Positions 22,046 through 33,804 of a stretch of 64,000 bases of DNA are shown here, piece after piece (the first letter of the stretch is position 1; each line of letters opens with the position of its first letter). The position numbers were made by a program, and so were the translations under genes. Location: NCBI GenBank assembly GCA_019055375.1, contig JAHQIW010005076.1:62001-126000 (forward strand), in the 5' to 3' direction. The stretch is from Parelaphostrongylus tenuis (lineage: Eukaryota; Nematoda; Chromadorea; Rhabditida; Metastrongylidae). Under the pieces are notes generated by a model that saw nothing but the letters and a program-made list of their open reading frames with translations, was not told where the DNA came from and ran no database searches.

Positions 22046-22749
22046 TGAGTCTACTTAAGATAATACCTCCGCAAGAGGCAGATCAAATAAACGAAGTCCA
22101 ATCCACAAGTCGTTCAAAATAGACGAGAGCTGATACCATTGCTAAGAAGTATTAAAAACGTGAGGAAAAATCTCTACAGGTTATGAGACACAAAGTAGAG
22201 TTTGACCTTTAACTTTTCAAGACCTGAGTGAAGAGATAATGAAGCTTATTGTCGATAGGTGCGTTTGTGTTGCAACTAATCAGTTAGTTCCCATAAGAGA
22301 ATAAAAATTTAGATGATTGACTAATAGTTATGTAAGTAATTAGGTGGAGCGACAGAAGGTAAGAAGCAAAGAAGAGCAGGTAAGATTTCTTGTGTCCAAT
22401 GCAATTTTATTTGTCTCATTTATAGTTCTCTTTACGTCATGCTTTCATAACAAAGATTATTATTATTTATCACCACCAGAGTAAACTTGAAAAATGGCTT
22501 TGTCTTTTATTTTTTCTTCCTTCTTGAGCGAGGCACGAAGAGTTAAATTCAAACTTTATTCTTACAATTGATCAGCTAACATTTCGGCAGGTCGCTTTCG
22601 TCACAGCCTGGAAAGGTCAAAATTGTTTACAATCCAATTAGTCAAACGCTTCCATCACTTCTTTAAAGAAAATTGTCAGACCTAGATATCAATCCCATCA
22701 AGCACAAAGTCAACCTTCAAAATACTAACCGCTTTTTATTATATGTCTT

Positions 22750-23110
22750 CCACTGAAAGAACGGTAATCACATAGGCCAGTAATGCACTATACTCATCAA
22801 AACACAGTTTTATGTACTGACCTTAGTGATTACGAGGCATTCTTCCCTGCGGTTCATAGCTGGATTGGTCGTGTCTATCCAGAACGCCTCAAGTGTTTTC
22901 GCGCTGATGTTGTCTGCTCCTGCTCAAGGACGGTGACCTCTATATCAAACACTCCGGCGTGCTTTTGGGCTCTATGTATACCTAGCGGGGTGCTTTTTCT
23001 AGTGTAGCGCATGTCAGCTAGGTTCTTCTATGCGAGCATAGAGCGCTCTACCCTTTCCAAATATATTTATCGTCGCACGCTTTGCAAGAGATTAGGTACA
23101 TGTGCCTACG
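22750..23110 (-). pseudogene. PLE GIY-YIG endonuclease, inverted partner copy
   Basis: Minus-strand frame with CKACDDKYI, then a small deletion and stop, and downstream pieces equivalent to EVTVLEQEQTTSARK and the conserved end NPAMNRREEC in another frame. It mirrors the plus copy at 24033-24300 but lacks the RT part. Confidence 0.75.
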
Positions 23111-23379
23111 CTCATGCAATCACGTCTTCTGCCGTTAGGGACACATTCGGCAGTTTTTTGTTGTGCAGAGGTGGTCATATAAACGATTACGAACTAATTG
23201 GCGCCAAGAGCATTTGGTGGTATTTCTGTTACCGATATCAAATGCTCTAAGCCTGCTCTTTTCAAACAACGTTTTATAGCCGCACTTATCTCATGTGGCA
23301 GGACCGGCGCCTAACCTAGCTATTGCCTTGATGTTTAAGTGGAAGCTCCAATGACTGATCTCCGGCCATCCAACCTTGT

Positions 23380-24300
23380 AGGTATATAGATGATTGCTTG
23401 GTCATCTGTTCGACTCAACGAGAGCTAGGCAGATGTTTTAGATTGCTAGATGAACAGTCACAGTATATAAAATTCACCTGAGACATCAAAAGATAATTGG
23501 CTTCCTTTCTGAACGTACATTTAAACATAAGCGATAAAGGCTGTATTAAAAAGTGGTACCGAAAGCCGAATCATAAAAATTTCCTGGTTCACTTTCCTCC
23601 CTCTCATCCCTCGCACAAAAAAGGCGTTAGTAAAACATGTTTCGAACAGCCGCCGGTGTGTGCACCGGAGAGTAGCACAGAAGAGAATCCGACAAGCTAG
23701 CTCGTGAAATAGCATTTCTAATGGCTACAGCTTTGTAAGCCACCGGCTTACGTTTAGATGAAACAACACGTCCTTGCACGAAAGTTCTAGAGAAAGTAAG
23801 ATTCCGTTTATCCCTCCGTTCTTTTACTTTCAAATGAAATAAGTACGGCTATAAAACGTTGTTTGAAATGAGAAGGTTTAGAACATCTGGTATCAGTAAC
23901 AGAAATACCACCAAATACTCTTAGGCGCCAACCAATTAGTTCGTAATAGTTTATATGACCGCCTGTGCACAACAAAAAACTGAAGAATGTGGCCCATACG
24001 GCAGAGACGGTGATTCCATGAGCGTAGGCTCAATGTACCTAATCTGTTGCCAAGCGTGCGACGATAAATGTATTGGGGAGACGGGTAGGGCGCTCTATGC
24101 TCGCATACGAAAAGTTAGCTGACATGCGCCACATTAGGAAAAAAACCTGGCTAGGTATACATTGAGCCCAAAAGCATGCCTGAGTATTTGATATAGAGGT
24201 CACCGTCCTTGAGCAGGAGCAAACAACATAAGCGCAGAAGTTACTTGAGGCGTTCTGGACAGACACGATCAATCCAGCTATGAACAGCAGGAAGATTCCT
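23380..24300 (+). pseudogene. PLE reverse transcriptase C-terminus plus GIY-YIG endonuclease
   Basis: It starts with the RT active-site box RYIDDC (YIDD at 23383-23394), followed by ELGRCFRLLDEQSQYIKFT, FLNVHLNISDKG and KKWYRKPNHKNFLVHF, all typical of PLE RT. A linker continues with CTGE-like sequence. The GIY-YIG module follows: MYLICCQACDDKCIGETG with RALYARIR (24033-24113). Its C-terminal half continues in shifted frames. In-frame stops and shifts make it non-functional. PLEs use the nuclease to nick target DNA and the RT to copy RNA there. Confidence 0.8.
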
Positions 24301-24779
24301 CGTAATCACCCGTGATATGAGTCAGTATATGAAACTCCTGTTTTGGTGGGTATAGTGCATTACTGGCCTATGTGAATAAGCGTTCCGTTGTTCTTCACCT
24401 GTTCATTCAGTGGAAGAATATAATAAGAAGCGGTGAATGTGTTGAAGGTTGACTTCGTGCCTGATGCAATCGAGATCTAGGTCTGACGATTCTCTCTAAA
24501 GAAGTGATGGAAGTGTTTGACTGATTGGATTGTAAACAATTTTGACCTTTCCAGGCTCTGACGAAGGCGACCTGCCGTAACGTTAGCTGTTCAGTTGTGT
24601 GAATGAGGTTTGGATTCAACACCTCGTGCGCCGCTTAGAAGAAAGAAAAAATAAGAAATGCTGAAGCATGCCGAGGTCAATAGACAGTCGGTCTTGGGAT
24701 TTATTTTTTGTTAACCAGCCTCCTTCACCACCTTCGTCGTGTGCTTGCTATGTTTCGTATTATACTTATTGAACTTATC

Positions 24780-25700
24780 TTTTGAGGATCAGAAGCCCTG
24801 AAATTTTTTTGGCATTGTCAGTTGAATGTAAGTATTCAAAGCAGTTAATCACAACGTATGAGTACACAAGATATTTCTGCTAAAAGTTCTATTTCTTGTA
24901 TTAGCTTAATATTTTGGAGGAATTATTCAAGATATCTGTATTGAGTTTATAGGGACTCATCTCTGATTCTTCTTTGAAAAGTTGTGGCTCTCTCGACGAT
25001 GTTCATAGAACACGTTTCCTGTGATTCAATGACGCGTATATACATCAAATATTCTCGAGCCATTTTGTATTGCTCAGTTAGCTGACTCTCTTCCAAGATG
25101 CTTTAGCAGGATAGCTCTTCATTATTACACGAACATTTCAAACATTTGAACCACATGCATCGGAATTTTTTTCCACAGATGCAGGAGCCATCTCTTTTTT
25201 TGGATCTGAAGCCGATTAAAAATAGTAGAAAGACGTTGAGTCGCTGGATGAGCGTCTACGATTTTCTACTAATTATCGGTCAATCCACGATTGAAATCGT
25301 GGGATGAAGCTATTTGGTAGACTCTCCTTGCATATAAGACAGTTAAGCCATGACGTCCTTTACTTTCATCCCATCAATTTTGCATGCTTCTTGCCAAAAC
25401 AGCTATGGGTAGCTTACAGCGCACAGGGACATCAAAGATTCACTCATTACTTGACAAATGTTTGCAACTTGAATCTGATGTGCACTATCAGTGATCAGGC
25501 AAACAAGCGTCGGCCATGGGTAGGCTTTGAAATCATAGAGACCATCATGTAAATTAAAATTTCTGCCAGGAAAACTTTATGCTTCAGCATACAGACCGCT
25601 GAAACTGTAGGTTGCTCAGAAACGGATAAGAGACCATCGTCGAGACGACCTGATAGGATCAACACGGTGTTTTCATTTAAGTGATTCCAATCAAAGGGTT
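24780..25700. repeat. Segmental duplication block, upstream of srx copy A
   Basis: Matches 38450-39440 and 56180-56930 in order (for example GAGTCGCTGGATGAGCGTCT against AAGTCGCTGGATGCGCGTCT). It may include a decayed exon: LWVAYSAQGHQ here against LWIVHYALGLQ in copy C, with a stop in copy B. No family recognised. Confidence 0.6.
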
Positions 25701-27299
25701 ATAAGCATAAAGATGGCGTTTTTCTCTCTCTCTGACACTTCTGCCCAGCTCATCTTTGAGTTACGAATCGATTTTCATCAACAGTTTTTCAGATGGCAAG
25801 CTTTTCGTCTACTCCGTTGCATGTTTCACACAGAGAACATTGCGGTATCGGTGATCATAGCCGTGGTGAGCCTTAGGTTTTTTTGAAACCTATAAAAGTC
25901 GCAGTTCCTTTAGAGATTTTGCTTGTATAGGTAATATTTAGGATAAGTTTACGCATGCTTTACTATGAGCCTCTAGTGTAAGGTCATTTGATCAGAAATG
26001 GTACATTTATTTTTATTGGTATGACTCCAGCGCACTCCATTGCTTTTGAATCTGAAATAAAATGATTCGTATTTTGACAGTTCCAGCGGATGAAGATTCC
26101 AGGTTGAAAAAGGGTTACTGATTTCTATATTCTCAAAAAAAATGAGACTCGGTTATGATATAGTACAGGTGACAGCGCTACTAAATGCACACGTAGTGTT
26201 AGTTTCAGAAAAATGCCGCATATTTGAATGATCCTACATCAACATGACTCGTAACAAGGCGCTACTTTGCCGACAATGAATAAGTTGGAGAAACGATGTT
26301 TTGAATCTCGATTACTCAACCGTAATAATAAGATCTGACATTCCAGCAGCACTTTTTCAAGTTTCTCGACAGCTTCTGTGGGAAGAAATGCTTTAGGAAC
26401 CAAGCCTAGGAAGAAATCTCCCCCAAAGAGTTTTTACCTGTCAATGCAGTTTTAAGCTTCCGTAATACATAGACTTTTCAACTAATTGAAAAAGTGCTTA
26501 ACTTCTGAAAGATCTCATTTTGGATAATGAATTTTATTATTCTAAGCTGTCGTGCAATCCTAAGATGTAGGTTGAAATTACTTACTGACTTACGAACAAC
26601 CTGAATGTTGGGTCGCATTGCTTGCTAATTTTGAATTTCAGGTTGGAATATTTGGTTTGGTCTCGAACGGCGCTGCTATTTTAGCCGTGCGATATAATCC
26701 GCTCTTAAGGAACTCATTTGTCCTATTGTGTTTCTCACACAGCGTCGCCAATATGGGTGCCTTGTGCTTCTATGTCTTCTGGATCGCCCCAATTACATTA
26801 CTGTAAATATTCACGGTTTTTGGTTGTCAGAATTTTGAGCTACGTAGATATAATATGGGGAACCAAGACGCTTAGTCACTAGATTTCTGTCAGGGTAACA
26901 GTGAAACTAATTATCAATAGTTAGTAACTGGAATAACTTGCAAAGTATTTGATTGCAGAAGAGGCCTAATAATAGGCTTGATATGCTATCGAGTGTTATA
27001 ATTGTATGTTTCAGCCCCATTCACTTAATTACTTTTCCCCAGAAGCTTTGATAATTTAAAAAGGCCTTGAAACTTTCGTAGTTTCAAGAAAGTATAATAT
27101 CTTGTTTAAATAACGTTACCTATAAACAAACTCAAGATAAATTTTCGTCCCGTTGCTGCGATAATGAAAAACTAAAATGTCGAGCTAGATTTCGTCGTGA
27201 AACCGACTACTGTAGTAACGTGTCGGAAGTTGTATTATACAATATAACATCTCTCGTAATATTAATTGAGCCATCGTGCCATGTGGTGTGTTAATGGGC

Positions 27300-27620
27300 T
27301 GACTAATGGAACGCGATACATGTGTTTCGACTTTGACGGTCTACCATCCAAGAGCAATCGAATGTACAACACTGTGTGTTCAGCGATAATTTCACTTGAC
27401 ATACAGTTTGAAATGTTCGTCATCGCCTTCGTAGTATAGGGAACTGAGCCCCCCGAGAGGATTGGCTAAGGACGAAAAGTACTACTGGAGTGATGAGACA
27501 GTCAAGGTCGAAACACGTGAATCGCGTTATAAAAATCAGCCCATTTAACAGGCCACATGACATGTTGGTTCAAATAATAATTGCAAGATATGTTAAAATT
27601 TGAACGTGATCTTAAGAAAG
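27300..27620. mobile_element. Family A hammerhead element in srx copy A intron 2
   Basis: The right half has a plus-strand ribozyme remnant (27480-27540): TGATGA with the first core C changed to G, helix II GAC/GTC, GAAACACGTG intact. The left half has an antisense remnant with GAAACACATGTATCGCG but no CTGATGA. Between them are GAGCAATCGAATGTACAACA and GAGAGGATTGGCTAAG, typical of the family. An inverted pair with decayed ribozymes. Confidence 0.7.
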
Positions 27621-29328
27621 CACTCGAAACAATAGGTACAATATTGCATCATCAATTCTTCAGAAGTACTAAGGACTTGCTTGAAAGCAAATCTCGGAGC
27701 TCTTTGCAAATAAAGAGGAACCTATAAAAGTATGGTGAAAAATATTAAGGAATAATCGACCTTATCTGGCTGGAATCATTTTTTTACAGAATTTTTCCGT
27801 TGAATAGCTATTTCATAACTTTTCAAAGGAGGAATACGGATTGTACGCTGCGTGGAGGAAAGATGCGACTTAGTTCTCACAAATAAACAAAAACTATAGA
27901 GATTTCGATTGTTAGAATAGGAAATTTATTTTTCAGCGAAAGCGAATTATCGACCGAATTGATAGGAAAAATATCCAGCATGGTACTAAACATGTTCTAC
28001 ATTGTGTGCATTTACTCTCACCTCGTTATTACCATGAATAGACTCATCGCCATCACGCTTCCTCTACGAATTCCTAGCTTACTGAGCGTAAGAAACACCT
28101 CGCTCGTAGTTTTGATCTGCTGGATATTGGGATTCCTCCATACGATACCGTATTATTGGAGTGAGTCCTGTTATTTGTAACCAATAAGTTGATGATGTTT
28201 GTAAGTACGAGGATCAGCAGCAATAGCAGTCAAAAGCACACGTATTGGACTTTATTCGGATTTCCTTGTAGAATAAAAGAAAAATGTCGAAAAGACTCTT
28301 CTTTATCAGCCAGTTTAAAATGGATTTGATTGCGACCCAGATTAACTGTAAAAATTCACTTAAAATCTACTTTTCTAGACCAGTCAATATTAGCCCTCTT
28401 TACCACTGCGGGAAAGTTTGACGGCACTGCAATCTCAAAAGAAAAGAATAAGTTAGTTAATTCTTAGTGCAACTAAAAGCCATCTGAGTCATTTGAGAGG
28501 CTTTCGAAAACTGCACTGAACAAGCTCTTTCCTTTGTCTCTGACGTGAGAAATTTCACTTTAGCATCTACTAGTGAAATTTTCACGAAAATCAAATTGAT
28601 TGCATGCAACCACGGTGTACCACAATCAAATTTATCGAGCATAAATCTTCAGTGATTCAATTTTAATTATGGCGTGATATACCTTCTCTACTATTTTTGA
28701 TAAATTTCTTTTCACATTATTTATCTGCTTTTTTTTCAGCGGAGAGTTGTTTTGTAGTCTTTGATACGATAAGATGGGGGTGGACGTTCTCCTATACCAC
28801 TTGCGATCATATCATTGCTATCTCCATTAACTTCTATATCGCCGTAGTCGGAATGATCTCCATTTTTCTACTCGACTGCACAACGTTGATCTGTTTAAGA
28901 TTTAAGCGCAAGGTTAGTCCCATTTAATTCGACCATGACTTCCTGTATTATTTGTGCCCAGCCACTGGTCGAGTGATTCAAGCGAGGCAGTCGAAGTGAT
29001 GATCTTCACTTGGCCTGATCATGTGCATGGATGGCCCATTGAGTTTCAATTGGTCAAATCATATACTAGTCATCATGTCCCCTTTCCAAATTCATCGTGA
29101 AACGCTGTAAGTATCAAGTAGGTATTGAATCTACGCTGCTCTTGGCATTATGATATTCGAGACGACGTATATTCAAAAAGATGAGTGAATTCTAGAGGCC
29201 TATATCGCTGAGAAAAACTCTTTGCTCGGACTCTCACCAATTTTTCGAAAGCTTGAATCTCAGTGAAATCAAAAATGTATTCAATTCTTGAGAAGCTTTT
29301 TTATTGCGTTGTAGCAGTAAGAATAATA

Positions 29329-29601
29329 TTAGGTCGTTCCATAAGTCCTAGCACTAGAGCAAAGAACACCAAATTTATCGAGAAGAATTAATTAAAATTG
29401 CATGATTTTGGTGCCTGTGGTTGCACATTTTCTTGTAAGCATTTTGGCAAACAACTCGCCTATACTTGCTTTGAGATGGAGCTGTCGTTGGAACAAATTC
29501 GCTTGCTACCGATGCACGAAAGGCGCATAGGGGAAGTCTTACTGCACCGGCAAATGCTTGTATACAATTTCCCTGCCACTTATCAGCCAATTTATTTATA
29601 G
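29329..29601 (+). mobile_element. Mariner 5' end
   Basis: Begins after TA with TTAGGTCGTTCCATAAGTCC, a mariner-type terminal repeat. Further in is a transposase start MELSLEQIRLLPMHERRIGE, comparable to mariner N-termini. The rest is lost. It lies within intron 4 of srx copy A. Confidence 0.7.
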
Positions 29602-31398
29602 ACCACTACTGTGCCGAAGCTATATGTAGGCATTGCTAGTTCATCTTGGTTATCCGAGGGTAAATGAATATTCGACCGCATTAGCTGTATAGAAATTTTT
29701 TATAGGAATGTTAGTAATAAGTCGAAAGTTGAGAATTGTAACTACAGTTCCACGTAGCCAGTTTTCGAAGACCTTTTTTTTGAAGCTGCTACTGAATGAA
29801 ATTCCTTGTGTTTCAGACACACATGTTTCTCGCCCGACAGAGCTACTTCTTTAAACTAATAGTGATCATTCGATAGTGCAATGTTTCCGAATCCCAGCGC
29901 CGTGCTTAAACTCTGAGAAAACCCAAACTGTGCAAAGCAGCAGGTAAAATAATTTGGATTCGCATATGCGGGCGTGGTGGTCTTTGGTCAATTCACTTAC
30001 CGTTGGGTAAGGTGGTACATGCGCTGATGTGTTGATCGATCCATTTTCAAACGGTCTTGCAATAGTACGATCTTTTCAATTACGAATTACTTCTCCGCTA
30101 CGGAGAAAAACTCCAGATAAAGCGTATGACCTGCTACAAAAAGACCTCAATTCTTCTTTGCCATAATACGGATAAATCAATCATCATCATAATCTCTTTG
30201 GAAGCAAGCCAGAACGTCCTAAATGCTTCGAACAGTGACTCGAAGACATTCAGATACTACGACATTTTCTCTACACGTTCGTATGTTCGAACATTGATCG
30301 ATCATCACGTCAGCGCATGGAATTGGCCAAAGATCACCTTGCTCGCACGCGCAACTTCAACTTATCAACTGCGTTTTACAGAAGCGGTCTTCTCAAGATA
30401 TAGGTACAGCTTTGGATCACGCAAACATTACGCTATTGAATGACTACTAATATCCAAAGAAAGAGCTATGTCGACGCGGAATATGCACGTTTGAAAGATA
30501 GTATTATTTTGTATTTTGTAGCATTATAAAAGATCTTTTCGAAAGCCGACTGCGTCAGGCTCTAGCCAGGAATCCAGGCTTTCGGACAATTATTAATACT
30601 CCTATAAAAAGTTTTCCTTCAGCGAATGAGGTCGGCTTTTTATCTATCCCCTTATAGCCGTAAAGTGCGGGCTGTGTTACGAATATTAATACGACTAAGA
30701 ATTCAAGGTTCTCGTCTTCCTCAGATTCGGATTGAATTCAGTCGTTCGTGTGCAGGTGGCTGTTACTGCAATGTTATTGCTCGTTTTTCCATGGAATCAA
30801 ACACAGTGATGTGAAATAACACCTGCTTAGTATCTTAATGGATGGTATCATTCTATAGAGGACAAGCTTTGGTCTATCGCTGACCAATATGCAGTGGTAT
30901 TCTGGTAACCATGCATCCTGAACTAGTCGATAATTTAAATGTGACTTTTCTTCAACGTCGACGTGACTAGTAAGCGTTTACTTGAGCTGAGTCTTTAGCT
31001 AAAACATATCAGTGTATCACTATCAATAAATCATACCATCAGAATTTTAGTAGAGTTCTCTTCTTCTTAATTCACAGCACATTATGGTAATTCGTGACTT
31101 AGAAGCTTTTTACTAACTCATCGTGAGTTCGACAAATCCACTTTTCATTTTAGATTGAGGTATCTGTGAACATTTAGTAAGTACCGCTGCTGTATCAAGG
31201 AAATATTGATTTCCGTGTAAGGAAAATTTTCCTCATAAAAATTAGAGTATTAAATGAACCTACGAAAATTTTGCCAAGTTTCATTCAGAATCATAAGTTT
31301 TTCATAAACTTTGATGGAATAAAAACTTACCGTGTGCGAAAAATCTGTTTTTTAAAGAAATTAGTGTGCAAAGATTTTAATGTTCTAATTTGGTGAAT
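29602..31398. other. Remainder of srx copy A intron 4
   Basis: A plus ORF at 30126-30443 (105 codons) is anonymous. TGTTTCAG at 29810-29817 is followed by a short frame ending THMFLARQSYFFKLIVIIR; FF-K there slightly recalls the exon 5 end of srx, but I would not call it. No other feature. Confidence 0.35.
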
Positions 31399-32736
31399 TT
31401 TCATAATTCCAATGACATTTACTCGAATACCGCTCAACGAAAAAGGGAAGCGCGCTTCTTCAAACAGGTAAAACGCTGCCGCCTAACAGCCGGGTGGTTC
31501 AGAATGTTCTAAACTTCCTGTTTATTGCAGACAGTCTACCAAAATTTAGCAATTATATACTTGCAACTTAGTACTCACTATATTTGTCGGCAAGTCGAAA
31601 ACAAATGGGCCGTGTTTTTGAGTGAAACATTTGCATCGGAAATGTATTTTACCCTAGATGGGTAAGTACAATAAGAGTTCATAATAGAATACTACTTTTG
31701 AGCTATTTCATGGGCAAGTTTTGTTGAAGATTTGCATTACTAATTAATAGGGATTCTTATTGGAAGAAAAGATCAAGAGTATCCAATAAAAACATCGAAA
31801 ATGCGCATATAAAATTTCTCGTGCCGTAATTCGTAAAAATCGTAATTCAATAGCAATTTTCAGCTGTTGAACAAGCTGATGTGGCTTTTGATTACGTAGC
31901 CATTTTCATCCGTTCCGAAGAAGATTTTTTGATGCGCGACTTTTCGCACTAATGGCAGTTGAATGAAAAAGTGGTCCAACAGTGAAACTAAAATCACAGT
32001 ACTATTTGTATTGAAAAGTAGAAATACATTAGAAGGTTTTATCTCAAGAAGCACATCATTGAAAAGAATTGCTCTTGCTTGATTTTTTCTCGGTATCGGA
32101 CTTGATATAGTAGAAAGAAGCATATTTAGGAACTCTGGGGAAATCGATTTTTTTACATCACAGTATTTGTTTTGGTGAATGATTCAAACTAATCATCAGG
32201 CTATATGTACATAATGTCTAATTTTTAGGCTCATCATTGTCCTGTTTCACTTTCGACCCTCCCAAATCGGAGCTAATACGACACCTAAAATACAGCTGAC
32301 GGTAGGTAGCTGTATTATTCCTTGCAAGAACTAAGCTCATTTATTCCACACCAATCTGCCTTATTCAAATAGGCACCGTAGCTTTTGCAGGTGATTACTG
32401 TGCCCAAACGGACTCAGAAGCAAGCATGGACTCAATGATTGTGTTGAATGCGGATTTTGATGGAGAGAATCAAGAATCTGTCATTTTAATGATATCATTT
32501 TTTTCTGATATTCTGGTTTTGTTCAAAATGATTTTCATTTGATTTTGTTGGCGAGAGTTTTGGTCGAAGAAGTTTTGGTACGAATTTATACACTACATAG
32601 CGTTTATCACGATTGTGTTCTGATCAGGTGACTATAGGAAAGCAGTAATGAACGATATTTTTATTGTTCTGTTTATACTATCACTAAAGATACGATAGAC
32701 CAACTTTTGATCACCCTTACTAGCAAAGCATAATTT

Positions 32737-33185
32737 AATAGTTTCTCTCATAAGTTTTGACAGTAGAGCATTAAACAACAGATAATTAACCAGAATTAAT
32801 TAACTTGCTTAACAACACTAATCAGAGTATCAGCCATGAGACTGAATACATCCTACCATTTCTCAGGAGAAAAATCAGTACCGCATTCATAGAACTTGTC
32901 ATCCTTGAATTCAAAGGAAATTTTCAATCCTCGACGGAACTGATTGGAGTCTCAGAACTTCTTCTTGTTTAAGAAGTGCTCCAACTACCGGAAGTGGTGA
33001 TAGTCGGACAGCGGCACGTTGATACTGTTCAAAGAATGATCCAGCTCAGTTTGGTTAGCTTCATCTTGGTTTGGCGACATGCAGCATTGCGTTGTCTTGA
33101 AGCAGAGTGAGATTGTGGCATCGATTTGACAATGACCCACTGCAGCGGTCCAGGTGCTCTCAGTAGCGCTTGGAGTTGATCCCCT
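32737..33185 (-). mobile_element. Mariner 3' half
   Basis: Minus-strand transposase remains: LLQDNAMLHVAKPR (the HDNARPH-like site), then LSDYHHFR, LEHFLNKKKF and FKDDKFYECGTDF, the usual mariner C-terminal order, broken by stops. The left end carries the terminal repeat TTTCTCTCATAAGTTTTGAC. Related to 10601-11178. Confidence 0.8.
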
Positions 33186-33239
33186 CGCCGGCTGGCAGCA
33201 AGTTTTAGTGAAAATTTTGAGTAATATACAGTCTGATAA

Positions 33240-33640
33240 TATATTTCGAGCCTTTCATGGGGTCTGTCATAGCACTTATGCATTGCTAACAAGCGTTTTC
33301 GGTATTTCAGCCTCATCAGTGGCACAGTGCCTTTCGGTTCAGTCAATTCCATGCAGGGGTATAGACCTGCTATATATAAAAGAATGAACGCTCAAAAACA
33401 TATCACCGGATGACAGTTGATTCGTTTTACCACCCATGAGAGATAGAATGTTGTATGCTACAATGTTGGAAGATCTTATCATTTCATGCGGTGGATTGTT
33501 ATCCGGTGTCGGTTCCTTTACATTTAGGGTATATCCCCTTATTAAAGAACTGTCTGAACCGTAAGGCACCGCGCTACTGATGAGATTTATGACAATGCCA
33601 AAACACGTGTCTAGCGCTTCATTAGTGCCATAGTAAGCCT
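33240..33640. mobile_element. Hammerhead element, family A, head-to-head inverted pair
   Basis: The left arm has a minus-strand ribozyme remnant (33268-33330: GTGCCA, CTGATGA, GGCTGAAATACC, GAAAAC). The right arm has a plus-strand ribozyme (33565-33629). Each ribozyme is preceded by GAACTG / TGAACCG and GGCAC. Sequence between the arms differs from other pairs. Confidence 0.7.
33565..33629 (+). ncRNA. Type I hammerhead ribozyme, family A, GTC site
   Basis: Outer helix GGCAC (33565-33569) pairs with GTGCC (33625-33629). Inner helix I GCGCTA (33571-33576) pairs perfectly with TAGCGC (33612-33617). CTGATGA at 33577-33583. Helix III is palindromic ACACGTGT and is followed by C, giving the classic GTC cleavage site at 33611. 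Helix II has decayed and GAAA reads AAAA, so the copy is probably inactive, but helix I shows clear compensatory change against the copies at 10351 and 14668. Confidence 0.8.
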
Positions 33641-33804
33641 AAATGAAGCCATTGAAAGAGGTCAATATAAACAGTCCTCCAACCTCGCAGCATGGCCACC
33701 CAAGCCGCAAAGGTGTTCGACGTTTCAACCCGGAAAACCCAGATAAGATTAAACCGCATCAGAAAATACCGACGTCCTGGTTGCTACTAATAACAAGGTG
33801 GTAA

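Larger units (their letters stand above)
22540..24705. mobile_element. Penelope-like element, head-to-head inverted pair
   Basis: The outer parts of this 2.2-kb segment are reverse complements: 22545-23300 against 23850-24640. Each outer end has the PLE 3' sequence (AGCTAACATTTCGGCAGGTC on the left; CGACCTGCCGTAACGTTAGC on the right) and, further in, GIY-YIG coding sequence. The centre holds reverse transcriptase sequence belonging to the right-hand (plus) copy only. Inverted partial copies are a known habit of Penelope elements. Both copies have stops and frame breaks. Confidence 0.8.
25793..32334 (+). pseudogene. srx-type chemoreceptor, copy A (damaged)
   Basis: Seven exons match copy B: 25793-25865, 26642-26802, 27937-28160, 28740-28912, 31399-31467, 31531-31661, 32229-32334. 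The product would be a seven-transmembrane receptor of the nematode srx type (FGLVSNGAAILAV, NSFVLLCFSHSVANMG, MNRLIAITLPLRI, ESCFVVFDTIRW, DGLIIVLFHF across an exon junction), expected in chemosensory neurons. TTTTTCAG lies directly before the first ATG, as at a trans-splice site. Damage: one extra base in exon 1 shifts the frame, though a second ATG at 25821 would restore it. The acceptor of exon 5 has no AG where copy B has one; exon 5 is a multiple of three, so skipping it would keep the frame. Introns hold a hammerhead element and a mariner scrap. Possibly expressed in altered form. Confidence 0.75.
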
